A DNA stretch of 64,000 nt from Paenibacillus_AR mesotrionivorans. Its GTDB lineage: Bacteria; Bacillota; Bacilli; Paenibacillales; NBRC-103111. The DNA is taken from positions 124,001 through 188,000 of the forward strand of contig NZ_JBJURJ010000012.1 in the NCBI RefSeq assembly GCF_046098205.1, written 5' to 3'. The notes under the pieces were generated by a model that did no database searches, was not told where the DNA came from, and saw only the letters and a program-made list of their open reading frames with translations. A program made the position numbers and the translations under genes. Below, piece after piece: positions 16,654 through 25,610 of this stretch (positions are counted from its first letter, which is position 1; each line of letters starts with the position of its first letter).

Positions 16654-17460
16654 GTGGATATTTTCTCGGAAATCTTTTTTCAACGGGCCCTGCTGGGCGG
16701 ATTATTTATCGGCATAACAGCCCCCCTCCTGGGCATATTCCTGGTATTAAGGCGTTTGTCCATGATTGGGGACACCCTCTCCCACGTATCCATCGCGGGT
16801 GTGGCGTTGGGTTTTCTGATCCATGTATACCCGGTGGCCATGGGCCTCGTTTTTGCATTATTGGCCTCCTTTGCCATTGAGAAGCTGCGGCGGACCTATA
16901 AGACCTACGCGGAGCTCTCTATTGCCATCATCATGTCCGGCGGGGCGGCTTTGGCTGCATTTCTTTTTACCATGGGCCGGAACTTCAATGTGAATGTAAC
17001 CAGCTACATGTTCGGCAGCATCCTGACGCTGGATAACAAGGATTTGTGGCTGATTGCCGGGGTTACAGTTTTGGTCGTGGTGTTTATGGTGATGAACCAC
17101 AAGGAAGTATTCCTGCTGGCCTTTGATGAGGATGCCGCGGGAATCAGCGGGCTGCCTGTCCGCTTGTACAACATTGTCATTACCATGCTGACCGCACTGG
17201 TCATCAGCGTAGCCATCAAGATTGTAGGCGCTCTCCTGGTATCGGCGCTTCTGACCATTCCGGTTGCCTGCAGCCTGCTGGTAGCCAAAAGCTTCCGCAG
17301 CGCCGTATGGACGGCCTTATTGTATTCGGAGGTTGGGGTGCTGGGGGGATTAAGCCTGGCCGGCGTAGGCAACTATGCTCCGGGCGCATCCATCGTGCTG
17401 CTGCTCATTGCTATGCTTATGGGTACACTTCTGGTCCGTAAGGGGTTTAAAACCGCTTAA
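16654..17460 (+). CDS. znuB: Zinc ABC transporter permease ZnuB
   Basis: 268 residues, about eight membrane segments, ABC-3 family (GITAPLLGIFLVLRRLSMIGDTLSHVSIAGVALG; KIVGALLVSALLTIPVACSLL). It starts at GTG 16654, nine bases after the znuC stop, behind AAGGGG. Last gene of the zinc uptake operon. Confidence 0.94.
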   Translation: MDIFSEIFFQRALLGGLFIGITAPLLGIFLVLRRLSMIGDTLSHVSIAGVALGFLIHVYPVAMGLVFALLASFAIEKLRRTYKTYAELSIAIIMSGGAALAAFLFTMGRNFNVNVTSYMFGSILTLDNKDLWLIAGVTVLVVVFMVMNHKEVFLLAFDEDAAGISGLPVRLYNIVITMLTALVISVAIKIVGALLVSALLTIPVACSLLVAKSFRSAVWTALLYSEVGVLGGLSLAGVGNYAPGASIVLLLIAMLMGTLLVRKGFKTA

Positions 17461-17496
17461 TGCCGCGGGAGTGGATACAAAAGGAGGGGAAAACCG

Positions 17497-18207
17497 GTGA
17501 ATGTGACGGTCTGGATGGCTTTGCTTGCAGGAGTTGCTTCCTTCATTTCGCCGTGCTGTCTGCCTTTGTACCCTTCTTATCTGTCTTACATGACCGGAAT
17601 TTCAGTCAGCCAGCTGAAAACCGGCGAAGCCTCCGGAACGGTACGCACCAGAGTAGTGCTACATGCCGTATGTTTTTCCCTGGGATTTTCGGTGATTTTC
17701 TTCACCATGGCCTGGGGAGCAGGCCGGCTGTCTGCGGTGTTTGTGGACTACCGGGAACTGATCAGCCAGCTGTCCGCCATTCTGATTCTGGTGATGGGGC
17801 TGTTTATGCTGGGGATTTTCCAGCCTCAGTTTTTAATGAAGGAGAGGAAGTGGCAGGTCTCTGCCAAACCTGCCGGCTTTGCCGGCTCTTTTGTTATCGG
17901 GGTCGGATTTGCCGCAGGCTGGTCTCCTTGTGTGGGGCCGATCCTGTCTGCCATTCTGGCGTTATCCCTGACTGAGAACGGATCTTGGCTGCCTCTGATT
18001 GCCGCTTACTCCACCGGGTTTGCAGTCCCCTTCGTGGGTCTGGCGTTGTTTCTTGGCTCTGCCAGACGGATTCTGCGGTACTCCAGCGTACTCATGAAAA
18101 CGGGAGGGGCGGTGATGGTGCTGGTCGCTGTTCTGCTCTATACCGGCAAGCTAACGCAGATTACCATCTGGTTCAACAGCCACACTCCCGGCTGGCTTCA
18201 ATTCTGA
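17497..18207 (+). CDS. ccdA: Cytochrome c biogenesis protein CcdA (DsbD-like thiol transporter)
   Basis: 236 residues with six membrane segments. The redox Cys pair lies at the N-terminus (FISPCCLPLYPSYLSYMTG) and a second conserved Cys in GWSPCVGPILSAIL. CcdA carries reducing equivalents from thioredoxin across the membrane for cytochrome c maturation and, in B. subtilis, for spore cortex formation. Start GTG 17497 behind AAAAGGAGGGG. It may be co-transcribed with znuB, 36 bp upstream. It is convergent with splB, the stops eight bases apart. Confidence 0.93.
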   Translation: MNVTVWMALLAGVASFISPCCLPLYPSYLSYMTGISVSQLKTGEASGTVRTRVVLHAVCFSLGFSVIFFTMAWGAGRLSAVFVDYRELISQLSAILILVMGLFMLGIFQPQFLMKERKWQVSAKPAGFAGSFVIGVGFAAGWSPCVGPILSAILALSLTENGSWLPLIAAYSTGFAVPFVGLALFLGSARRILRYSSVLMKTGGAVMVLVAVLLYTGKLTQITIWFNSHTPGWLQF

Positions 18208-18215
18208 CTCACCGT

Positions 18216-19283
18216 TTACGTAAAATACTCGATTTTGGCCTGAGGGAATTTCTCGAAAATTTGTTCTGTCAAAAAGACCCGCAAGGCCTCCGCCTGCTCA
18301 TCGGGATATACATATTTTCCCTGACCCCATCTCCCCCATTTATACTTCCGCTTGGCCTCGTCCATCTCCAGCTTGGTTTTGGGGTAACGCTCCAGAATCA
18401 CCCGTTTGGCCGTTTTGGTGAACCGGTGCTGAATCATCTCGAAGGTGAGAGAATTTTTCGTTTCCGCATCCGTCGGCAAGGACTGCTTCAGCTTCTCCAT
18501 CAGCTCGCCATAACCCTGCTCCCAGCCCTCATGCCAGATAATGGGGGCGATGATGAAGCCCAGCGGATAACCGGAACGGGCGATTTTGCCCGCGGCTTCA
18601 ATCCGGTCGGCAAAGCCGGAGGTATTCGGCTCGAAGTTGCGGATCACATAATCGGCATTGACGCTGAACCGGATCCGGGTATTGCCGTTATGGCGGAGAT
18701 TCAGAAGCGGTTCAACATGATGGAACTTGGTTACGAACCGCAGTCTGCCCAGAGGCTGATCCGCCATAAATTCGATCAGCTCCTTCAAGGAGCCCGAGAT
18801 ATGCTCCAGGCTGACGGGATCGGAGGTACAAGCCGCTTCAAACCGGGTAATTTCCGGCTGCCGCTCCTCGATATATTTGGCCGCGGCGTCCATGATATCA
18901 TCGGTGTTCACATAGATCCGGATATAGGGCTTCGCCCCCAGGGTGGTCTGCAGATAGCAATAATGGCAGTGGGCCATACAGCCGGTAGCAATGGGAATGG
19001 CATATTCCGCAGAAGGCAGGGACGTATCGAATTTCAGCGTTTTGCGGACACCCACCACCAACGTCCGTTTGGCGATTTTGTATTTCTCCAGTTCGGAATC
19101 TCCGGGCAAATCGGTAATCCGGTTATGGGACGTGGTTTGTTTAATGGGCAAGCCGTTTTTTTCGGCCCATTCCATGATCCGCTTGCCCTTGGGATATTCC
19201 AGCGCGCCCGGCTCAAAGTAGACCAGCTCAGGCAAAAAAGGCTGCAGGCTTGGAGCAGGACGGGAAAGCAGCTCTGTGGCCAT
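18216..19283 (-). CDS. splB: Spore photoproduct lyase
   Basis: 355 residues, radical SAM. The [4Fe-4S] motif is GCMAHCHYCYL (CxxxCxxC); flanking TTSHNRI, VGVRKTLKFDTSLPSAEYAIP and YLQTTLGAKPYIR are SplB hallmarks, and the C-terminus AKIEYFT matches B. subtilis SplB. It reverts the 5-thyminyl-5,6-dihydrothymine photoproduct of UV-irradiated spores during germination. The ATG at 19283 is preferred over one at 19343 because GGAGGAGG lies before it. Usually forespore-expressed. Confidence 0.96.
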   Translation of the reverse strand: MATELLSRPAPSLQPFLPELVYFEPGALEYPKGKRIMEWAEKNGLPIKQTTSHNRITDLPGDSELEKYKIAKRTLVVGVRKTLKFDTSLPSAEYAIPIATGCMAHCHYCYLQTTLGAKPYIRIYVNTDDIMDAAAKYIEERQPEITRFEAACTSDPVSLEHISGSLKELIEFMADQPLGRLRFVTKFHHVEPLLNLRHNGNTRIRFSVNADYVIRNFEPNTSGFADRIEAAGKIARSGYPLGFIIAPIIWHEGWEQGYGELMEKLKQSLPTDAETKNSLTFEMIQHRFTKTAKRVILERYPKTKLEMDEAKRKYKWGRWGQGKYVYPDEQAEALRVFLTEQIFEKFPQAKIEYFT

Positions 19284-19498
19284 TTCGTCAAAACCTCCTC
19301 CATTTTCTAATTTCCTAGTGGGGCTTGCTTTATCCCCATTCATTATTCATTTGTAACCGTTCCAATTAGTCAAGGGAATTACACACTTCACTTGAAATCC
19401 CTTGAACAAGGGGCTTGCCTTTATTCGGCAATATCAGGTATCATACAAAGGTATCTTATCGGACGGTAGGGAAATGGAAGAGGAGGAGGGTGTTGTTA

Positions 19499-19930
19499 AT
19501 GGCAGCGACTCCCAGTATGGAAGATTATTTGGAGAAAATTTATAAGCTCATTGATGAAAAAGGCTATGCCCGCGTATCCGACATTGCCGAGGGATTGGAA
19601 GTGCATCCCTCTTCGGTAACGAAGATGATCCAGAAGCTGGATAAGGACAACTATCTGGTTTATGAAAAATATCGGGGTCTGATTCTGACCTCCAAGGGCA
19701 AGAAGCTGGGGAAGAGGCTGCTGGACCGGCATAAGCTGCTGGAGGAATTTTTGCAAATTATAGGGGTGCAAGAAGAGAATATTTACCGGGATGTGGAGGG
19801 CATCGAGCATCATCTGAGCGCCGACTCCATTGCCTGCATCGGGACATTATTGGAATACTTCACCCGGGAGCCCTCTCGTCTGGAGTCGCTCCGCGAGCTC
19901 CGTACGGAGCTGGAGACGGAGCCGAACTAA
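19499..19930 (+). CDS. mntR: Manganese-responsive transcriptional regulator MntR
   Basis: 143 residues, DtxR family. N-terminal winged helix (TPSMEDYLEKIYKLI...HPSSVTKMIQKLDKD) and dimerisation/metal-binding domain. The Mn ligands of B. subtilis MntR are all in place: Asp and Glu in MEDYLEKIY, His in DRHKLLEEF, Glu/Glu/His in DVEGIEHHLS. It represses manganese importers and activates exporters when Mn is high. Start ATG 19499 follows GAGGAGG. Same position relative to yqhO as in B. subtilis. Confidence 0.96.
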   Translation: MAATPSMEDYLEKIYKLIDEKGYARVSDIAEGLEVHPSSVTKMIQKLDKDNYLVYEKYRGLILTSKGKKLGKRLLDRHKLLEEFLQIIGVQEENIYRDVEGIEHHLSADSIACIGTLLEYFTREPSRLESLRELRTELETEPN

Positions 19931-19976
19931 GACTTGGGCGTGTTGCTTCCGCCATATAACCGCATCATGAGCAGAG

Positions 19977-20003
19977 AACCTGGCGGAGGCCAGGTTTTTT
20001 TTT
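19977..20003 (+). terminator. Terminator of mntR
   Basis: Stem AACCTGGC / GCCAGGTT is followed by a long T run. Confidence 0.9.
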
Positions 20004-20170
20004 GCGAAAATGCATGACTGCAGCATTTTCGTTCGGGGGCTCCCCCAAAAGTATCCGGAATTTGCTTCAAAGCGTCTCGTCACTTTTAGGGGATTATTTT
20101 GTTTGGGCAAGCCTGTGACAGCCTCTTTCCTTCATATACATCTTAAGTAAAAGATTTTGGAGGAAAGAGG

Positions 20171-21148
20171 GTGGCAGACATGAAAATCAATGCGGTGTTT
20201 CAGGGGGGCGGCGTGAAAGCTATCGGATTGGCCGGAGCGGTGGCGGAAACGGAGAAGCGCGGCTTCCGCTTTCATCATATGGCCGGAACCTCCTCGGGCT
20301 CCATTGTGGCCGCATTACTGGCGGCAGGGTATACCGGACAAGAGCTGAAGGAGATTATCCAGGCAACGCCGTTTACTTCCTTTCTCAAGAAAACGTGGAT
20401 TCATCAGATTCATTGGGTAGGGCCGGCTGTACGGATTTTCGTCAAAAAGGGCCTGTATTCGGGGGAGGCGCTGGAGGAGTGGGTGCGCCAGCTGCTGGCA
20501 GCCAAAAACATCCGGGTTTTCGGCGATCTGGAGCCAAACCGGCTGCGGATTATCGCATCGGATATCAGCCAGGGGAAGCTCATGGTGCTTCCGGAGGATA
20601 TCAGCCAATACGGCATTGATCCCAAGAAATTTTCCATTGCCAAAGCCATCCGCATGAGCACCAGCATCCCTTATTTCTTCGATCCGGTGATGCTGCGCAA
20701 ACGTCCCGGGGCCCGGAAGGGGGAGGCATTCCGGAAGCAGTTCGTGTATGTGGTGGATGGGGGGCTTCTGAGCAATTTCCCGTTGTGGCTGTTTGATAAG
20801 GAAGAAGCGAAGGGCCAGGATAAGAGGATTCCCGTCATCGGCTACCAGCTGGTGGGCCAGACGGATCATGAGCCGCGGGATATCAAAGGCCCGATCAGCA
20901 TGTTTCAGGCGCTGTTCGGCACTATGATGGATGCCCATGACGAGCGGTATATTGAAGACTTCAACCAGTTCCGTACCGTCAAAATCCCCACTATGGGCGT
21001 TCAGACCACTCAATTTAATATATCCAAGGAAAAAAGCGACGAGCTGTTCCAGTCCGGGGTCCGGGCCGCCTCCAAATATTTTGACCGGTGGTCCTTGGCG
21101 GTTTATCAGAAAAAATGCGAAATGTACGCGCCAAAAATTTTGGTCTGA
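20171..21148 (+). CDS. Patatin-like phospholipase family protein (YqhO type)
   Basis: 325 residues. Patatin fold: oxyanion-hole QGGGVKAIGLAG, nucleophile elbow GTSSGS, and catalytic Asp in VDGGLLSNFP form the Ser-Asp dyad. Likely a soluble lipid acyl hydrolase of unknown substrate. Position directly after mntR matches B. subtilis yqhO. GTG 20171 (after GGAGGAAAGAGG) and ATG 20180 are both usable starts. Convergent with the next minus-strand gene. Confidence 0.88.
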   Translation: MADMKINAVFQGGGVKAIGLAGAVAETEKRGFRFHHMAGTSSGSIVAALLAAGYTGQELKEIIQATPFTSFLKKTWIHQIHWVGPAVRIFVKKGLYSGEALEEWVRQLLAAKNIRVFGDLEPNRLRIIASDISQGKLMVLPEDISQYGIDPKKFSIAKAIRMSTSIPYFFDPVMLRKRPGARKGEAFRKQFVYVVDGGLLSNFPLWLFDKEEAKGQDKRIPVIGYQLVGQTDHEPRDIKGPISMFQALFGTMMDAHDERYIEDFNQFRTVKIPTMGVQTTQFNISKEKSDELFQSGVRAASKYFDRWSLAVYQKKCEMYAPKILV

Positions 21149-21159
21149 GCCTGCCGGAG

Positions 21160-21648
21160 TTAAGGGTTAGGCTTTTGTGGAAAGAAGCGGTTTACCGTCC
21201 ACCCTCCAAGACAGATGCCCGCCAAAATCACAATGACTCCTGCAAAAATTGGGCCCAGCTTCTCCAATCCGAAGAAAGGCCGTTGCCCGGAGCTCCAGAT
21301 CACCACCACAGTGCCCACGAAGCTGGTTCCGGCGAAGGGGATGTACAAGTAGGGTGAATGGGGCTTCTGCATACGTATGCTGCACTCATGGTACGCATCA
21401 TAAACAGCGAAGACATACATACACGGGTAGAACAGCAGCCATTCATAATTCAGGCAGCGCTGGGCGCTGGGAACATCCCATAGCCAGGAGTAGAAAATCG
21501 CCTGATTCAAGTGGGAGTAAATGTTGACCAGGAATTCCATGACGATCAACGTAACAGCCTTTATGTAGGAGCGGTTGCAGAATTGGCCGAAGCCTGGAAT
21601 AGCCGCAGACCACAATGCGGCAGACAAAGGGCTGCAAGATGGTTTCAT
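21160..21648 (-). CDS. Conserved membrane protein, 162 aa
   Basis: Not recognised as a named protein. About four hydrophobic segments. The N-terminus (SAALWSAAIPGFGQFCNRSYIKA) resembles the TM2/DUF5683-like pattern of small multi-span proteins with a GFGQ motif. SD AAGGAG precedes ATG 21648. Nothing in its neighbours fixes a role. Confidence 0.7.
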   Translation of the reverse strand: MKPSCSPLSAALWSAAIPGFGQFCNRSYIKAVTLIVMEFLVNIYSHLNQAIFYSWLWDVPSAQRCLNYEWLLFYPCMYVFAVYDAYHECSIRMQKPHSPYLYIPFAGTSFVGTVVVIWSSGQRPFFGLEKLGPIFAGVIVILAGICLGGWTVNRFFPQKPNP

Positions 21649-21783
21649 GGAGAGAGCTCCTTCGTGGTAAGTAAGAATTTGTAAGATATAGTATGTCTAT
21701 AACATCCTGTGAATATGAGAAAACTCCTGCTGAAGTCTGGCTGAGATCACCTGGAAACAAAGCTGAGCCGGTGTCCCGACGGC

Positions 21784-21813
21784 AAAAATAAAAAGCCGCC
21801 CGAGGGCGGCTTT
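21784..21813 (-). terminator. Terminator of the SA1362-family gene
   Basis: Stem AAAGCCGCC / GGCGGCTTT. On the minus strand it is followed by TTTTATTTTT. Confidence 0.85.
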
Positions 21814-21843
21814 GCTGTTGAGCTTTTACTTTACTATTGAAGC

Positions 21844-22152
21844 TTAATGATATTTGGGAGGCTGCTCCTCGTCGGAGTCCGGCTTGCTTCCCGGAATGAC
21901 CCGGAAGTGTGCCTTGCGGCGTTCCCGTTCCTCGTATTTCTTGCGCTCCGCTGTTCTGGTCCTGTGCTGGACAGGCCTGCCTTGCTTCTGCAGCCGGTTG
22001 GGAGGGAATTTGTACAGAAGGAAAATGACACCGAACACCAGGAGCGGAATCAAAAGCGGACCGGGATTCACCAGAAAGCGGTAGAGGATTCCTACTACCA
22101 AGAGGCCATAGATGATGTAATCCGGCAGGGACAACCGTCTGTACATATTCAT
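21844..22152 (-). CDS. SA1362-family (YqhP-like) small membrane protein
   Basis: 102 residues: two adjacent hydrophobic segments (YIIYGLLVVGILYRFL, LLIPLLVFGVIFLLYKF), then a basic, charged tail (RTRTAERKKYEERERRK). This layout and its place beside yqhO and yqhQ match B. subtilis YqhP. Function unknown. ATG 22152 has GGAGGGG before it; a longer frame to 22242 would run through the repeated hairpins. Confidence 0.75.
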   Translation of the reverse strand: MNMYRRLSLPDYIIYGLLVVGILYRFLVNPGPLLIPLLVFGVIFLLYKFPPNRLQKQGRPVQHRTRTAERKKYEERERRKAHFRVIPGSKPDSDEEQPPKYH

Positions 22153-22168
22153 AACTTCCCCTCCTAAA

Positions 22169-22247
22169 GGCTTTCCGGAGGAAAGCCTGCATCGTAAGCA
22201 TAAGCTAAGGGCTTTCCTCCGGAAAGCCTGCATCGTAAGCATAAGCT
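22169..22247. repeat. Tandem pair of 38-bp hairpin repeats
   Basis: Two units (22169-22206 and 22210-22247). Each begins with the hairpin GGCTTTCC-NNN-GGAAAGCC (in unit 1 GGA, in unit 2 TCC in the loop) and continues TGCATCGTAAGCATAAGCT identically. They lie between two minus-strand genes, upstream of the SA1362-family start. Confidence 0.85.
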
Positions 22248-22274
22248 GGGTATTGGCTGGTTTGACCTTCTATC

Positions 22275-23225
22275 TTAGGAAGCTGCTTGCCCCGGGGCGG
22301 GGGCAAGCTGGCTGTCCAGCTCGCGCACCCGGTTAAAGGAGGCAATGGAGACCTCCACCTGATCGTCGGTTGGCTCCTTGGTGGTCAGGTATTGGAGCCA
22401 CAACCCCGGATACCCCAGAAAACGAAGCACCGGCGTATCCCGGAGGGAGTTGGTCAGCTTCAGGAATTCATACGCCAGCATGGTGACGACGGGCAGCAGG
22501 GCGATACGCTGGAGAATCCGCTCCCAGAAGCCGTCGTAATGGAAGAAGGAGTAAACAATGACGCCGATCAGAACGGTCATCACCAGGAAGCTGCTGCCGC
22601 AGCGGTAGTGCAGGGTATTAAACTTCTGTACATTCTCAACGGTAAGCTCCACACCGGCCTCGTATGCGCTGATTACCTTATGCTCCGCCCCGTGGTACTG
22701 GAATAACCGCTTGATGATGGGGGTCAGGGAGATAATATAAATATATGCCAAAAGCAAAATAATTTTCAGGACACCTTCAATAATATTATGAAGGATGCGG
22801 CCGCCGAACAATTCGCTGAACAGCAGCTGCTCTACTGCGGCGGGGACAACTGTAAAGATCAGCTTCCCGAAGATAAAGGACAGGACACCGACGACGGCGA
22901 CGCCAAGGAACATGCCGATCTTGCCGAAGAGGGTTTCCTTTTCCTCCTCCACAGGTCCTCCTTCATCCTCCGCGTAAGCCTCAGCGGAAAAATTCAGATG
23001 GCGGGAGCCTTTGGCGCTGGAATCCAAAAGTCCGACAATACCTCTGATAAACGGGATTTTACCCAGCTTCTGTACCCAGGGTTTGGTGGTGCGCGGCACC
23101 TCCAAAAAGCTGATTTCATTATTTTTGCGGCGGACGGCTGTCACATGGGCGGTTTTGCCCGCGAACATAACGCCTTCAATGACGGCTTGTCCGCCATATA
23201 TGGTCTTTTGCGGCACTGCATTCAC
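22275..23225 (-). CDS. yqhQ: DUF1385 family membrane protein YqhQ
   Basis: 316 residues with three to five membrane segments. Conserved DUF1385 signatures IYGGQAVIEGVMF, YHGAEHKVISAYE and LHYRCGSSFLV. Function unknown; broadly conserved in Firmicutes and syntenic with B. subtilis yqhQ. Starts at GTG 23225 behind GGAGAG. Confidence 0.93.
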   Translation of the reverse strand: MNAVPQKTIYGGQAVIEGVMFAGKTAHVTAVRRKNNEISFLEVPRTTKPWVQKLGKIPFIRGIVGLLDSSAKGSRHLNFSAEAYAEDEGGPVEEEKETLFGKIGMFLGVAVVGVLSFIFGKLIFTVVPAAVEQLLFSELFGGRILHNIIEGVLKIILLLAYIYIISLTPIIKRLFQYHGAEHKVISAYEAGVELTVENVQKFNTLHYRCGSSFLVMTVLIGVIVYSFFHYDGFWERILQRIALLPVVTMLAYEFLKLTNSLRDTPVLRFLGYPGLWLQYLTTKEPTDDQVEVSIASFNRVRELDSQLAPAPGQAAS

Positions 23226-23391
23226 CTGCTTCTCTCCATGAAGTTGGTCCTAAGCGCGTTAAGCCGCGCAAGGAATGGGCTTGTGTATCTATTGTAGCGG
23301 AAACAGCGGTTGAATTCCACCTGATTTAACCTGGTCCGCCTGGTGCATACTACAGGAAAATCCTCCACATGCGTGAGAAAGGCGGATCGTT

Positions 23392-23913
23392 ATGAAGGTG
23401 AAGGCTAAATACCGCTCCAAACATAAAAACCGCAAGACCACGCGGCCTTGGGTGTTCTCCTTATATATCGGTTTATTCGCGGGTATTATCTGGGGAGCGT
23501 TGAAGCTGCTGCAATTTGCCATGAAGTATACGGATGTGGTGCCGGGTTTTATGCTGGAGCCCTTCTTCCGGCACGACTTCCTGGTAACCTGGCAGGGGAT
23601 CCTGCTTGGTTACGGCAGTCTGATTGCCTTATCCCTTGTCGCCGCGCTGTTTTACGGTCTGGTATTGCGCAAGCTGAAGGGACCCTGGCCCGGCTTGATA
23701 TACGGTCTGGCCTGGTGGGGGGGACTCTACCTGTTAATTGGTCCGTTAACCGGCATGGTCCCCGCCATTACTCAGATGGACGTTAACTCCCTGGTCACGG
23801 ATATGTGCCTGTTTGCCGTATGGGGCTTGTTCATCGGCTATTCCATCACGTTTGAATTTACAGACGAACGCTCCCGCGAACCCATGGTGATGAAGGCCGA
23901 GCCGGTGAAGTAG
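23392..23913 (+). CDS. yqhR: YqhR family membrane protein
   Basis: 173 residues, basic N-terminus then four membrane segments (e.g. FSLYIGLFAGIIWGALKLLQF, LIYGLAWWGGLYLLIGPLTG). Matches the YqhR family, encoded next to aroQ as in B. subtilis. Function unknown. Confidence 0.88.
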   Translation: MKVKAKYRSKHKNRKTTRPWVFSLYIGLFAGIIWGALKLLQFAMKYTDVVPGFMLEPFFRHDFLVTWQGILLGYGSLIALSLVAALFYGLVLRKLKGPWPGLIYGLAWWGGLYLLIGPLTGMVPAITQMDVNSLVTDMCLFAVWGLFIGYSITFEFTDERSREPMVMKAEPVK

Positions 23914-24030
23914 CCACTCAAGCCGGTTTTCAGACTCGCTTTTACAATTCAATTTCTCTCCATCCTTAACTTATGGTAAAATGTACCCGTTGTTGTAAGT
24001 GACCAAGATGCAAAGACAGGTGATTTTGCC

Positions 24031-24474
24031 ATGAAACGGATTCTTATTCTGCACGGGCCGAATTTGAATATGCTGGGTGTCCGAGAACCGGGTGTATACG
24101 GCAGCATGTCGCTGCCGGCCATCGAGGAGTCCCTCCTTGCGTGCGCGGCGGAGCTCCAGGTGGAGCTGGAATTCTTCCAGTCCAATCATGAAGGGGCTCT
24201 GATCGACCGCATTCACGCCGCCTTCGGGACAATGGACGGGATTGTGATGAATCCCGGTGCCTTCACGCATTACAGCTATGCCATCCGCGATGCGGTGGCT
24301 GCGGTATCCCTGCCTGTCATTGAGGTGCATCTGTCCAATATCCACAAGCGGGAGGCCTTCCGGCATACGTCGGTGATCGCTCCGGTGGTCCTTGGGCAAA
24401 TCAGCGGACTGGGACCGTACAGCTATGAAGCGGGCCTGCGCGCTATGGTACATTATTTAAGAGAAAACGGGTGA
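24031..24474 (+). CDS. aroQ: 3-dehydroquinate dehydratase, type II
   Basis: 147 residues. Type II DHQase: LHGPNLNMLGVREPGVYG (catalytic Arg/Tyr region), NPGAFTHYSYAIRDA, EVHLSNIHKREAFRHTSVIAPV (catalytic His). Converts 3-dehydroquinate to 3-dehydroshikimate in the shikimate pathway. The stop codon is one base from the peptidase start, so the two genes form an operon. Confidence 0.96.
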   Translation: MKRILILHGPNLNMLGVREPGVYGSMSLPAIEESLLACAAELQVELEFFQSNHEGALIDRIHAAFGTMDGIVMNPGAFTHYSYAIRDAVAAVSLPVIEVHLSNIHKREAFRHTSVIAPVVLGQISGLGPYSYEAGLRAMVHYLRENG

Positions 24475-24475
24475 G

Positions 24476-25552
24476 ATGGAGATGTCATTGAAACGGTTGG
24501 CCAATTTGAGAAAAGCGATGGAAGGGCTCCGCCTGGAAGCCATTTTGATTACCAATCCTTACAACCGGCGCTATATGTCGGGCTTTACCGGCACAGCCGG
24601 TTATGTACTGGTGACCGCGGGCAAAGCCTTCTTCCTGACGGATTTCCGCTATATGGTACAAGCGAGGGAGCAAGCTCCCGCGTATGAGATTGTGGAACAT
24701 GCGGTGAGACCCATGCAGACGGTCAAGGAGCTGCTGGACGGTCTCGGCATTAAGAAGCTCGGTTTGGAGCAGAACCATCTGAGCTACAGCTTGTACAAAA
24801 GCTACGAGGCCGATCTGGCCGGCATTGAAGCGGTACCTACCTCCCTGGTGGTGGAGAAGCTGCGGATGTACAAGGATGAAGAGGAAATTGCAGTGATGCA
24901 GGATGCTGCCGATCTGGCGGACAAAACCTTCACCCATATCCTGAGCTACCTGAAGCCCGGCGTGTCTGAACGGGATATCGCCCTGGAGATGGAATTCTTC
25001 ATGCGCAAGAACGGCGCAACCTCCTCCTCCTTCGATACCATTGTGGCCTCCGGTGAACGCTCCGCGCTTCCCCATGGGGTGGCCAGCGACCGGATCCTGG
25101 GGATGAACGAATTCGTGAAGATGGATTACGGCGCCCTGCTCAACGGCTATTGCTCCGATATTACCCGGACCGTATCCCTGGGAACTCCCAGTGACAAGCT
25201 GAAGGAGATTTACGGGATTGTGCTGGAGGCTCAGCTGGCCTGCATCGCCGGCTTGAAGCCTGGTATGACGGGCCGGGAAGGTGACGCGATCGCCCGGGAC
25301 ATTATCGCCAAGGCCGGCTACGGCGGGAACTTCGGGCATGGCACAGGCCACAGCCTGGGTCTGGAAATCCACGAGAACCCGCGGCTGTCCCCCAGCTGCG
25401 ACGTAGTCTTCGAGCCGGGCATGACGGTAACCGTGGAGCCGGGTATTTACCTGCCTGGTATCGGCGGCGTACGGATCGAAGATGACCTGGTCTTTACCGA
25501 AACAGGGGTTAAAGTCCTGACCCATTCCACCAAAGAACTTTTGATATTGTGA
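24476..25552 (+). CDS. Xaa-Pro aminopeptidase (M24 family, YqhT type)
   Basis: 358 residues. Creatinase-like N-domain (~1-130) and pita-bread M24 domain. Metal ligands are visible: Asp in MDYGALLNGYCSDITRT (two Asp), His in GHGTGHSLGLEIHE, Glu in TVEPGIYLPG and IEDD. Removes N-terminal residues preceding proline in the cytoplasm. ATG 24476 and ATG 24482 are both possible starts. Syntenic with B. subtilis yqhT, directly upstream of efp. Confidence 0.92.
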   Translation: MEMSLKRLANLRKAMEGLRLEAILITNPYNRRYMSGFTGTAGYVLVTAGKAFFLTDFRYMVQAREQAPAYEIVEHAVRPMQTVKELLDGLGIKKLGLEQNHLSYSLYKSYEADLAGIEAVPTSLVVEKLRMYKDEEEIAVMQDAADLADKTFTHILSYLKPGVSERDIALEMEFFMRKNGATSSSFDTIVASGERSALPHGVASDRILGMNEFVKMDYGALLNGYCSDITRTVSLGTPSDKLKEIYGIVLEAQLACIAGLKPGMTGREGDAIARDIIAKAGYGGNFGHGTGHSLGLEIHENPRLSPSCDVVFEPGMTVTVEPGIYLPGIGGVRIEDDLVFTETGVKVLTHSTKELLIL

Positions 25553-25575
25553 GCCGCTTAAATTTAGACTATAAT
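25547..25575 (+). promoter_or_regulatory. efp promoter
   Basis: TTGTGA (25547-25552, overlapping the previous stop), 17-bp spacer, TATAAT (25570-25575). Confidence 0.6.
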
Positions 25576-25610
25576 AAAGAGATGACTTTTCCACTGGGAG
25601 GAAGTATTGC

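Noticed and set aside
18000..19310. Plus-strand ORF of ~440 codons over splB
   Set aside because: Complement of the radical SAM gene splB; low-complexity product and no start signal.
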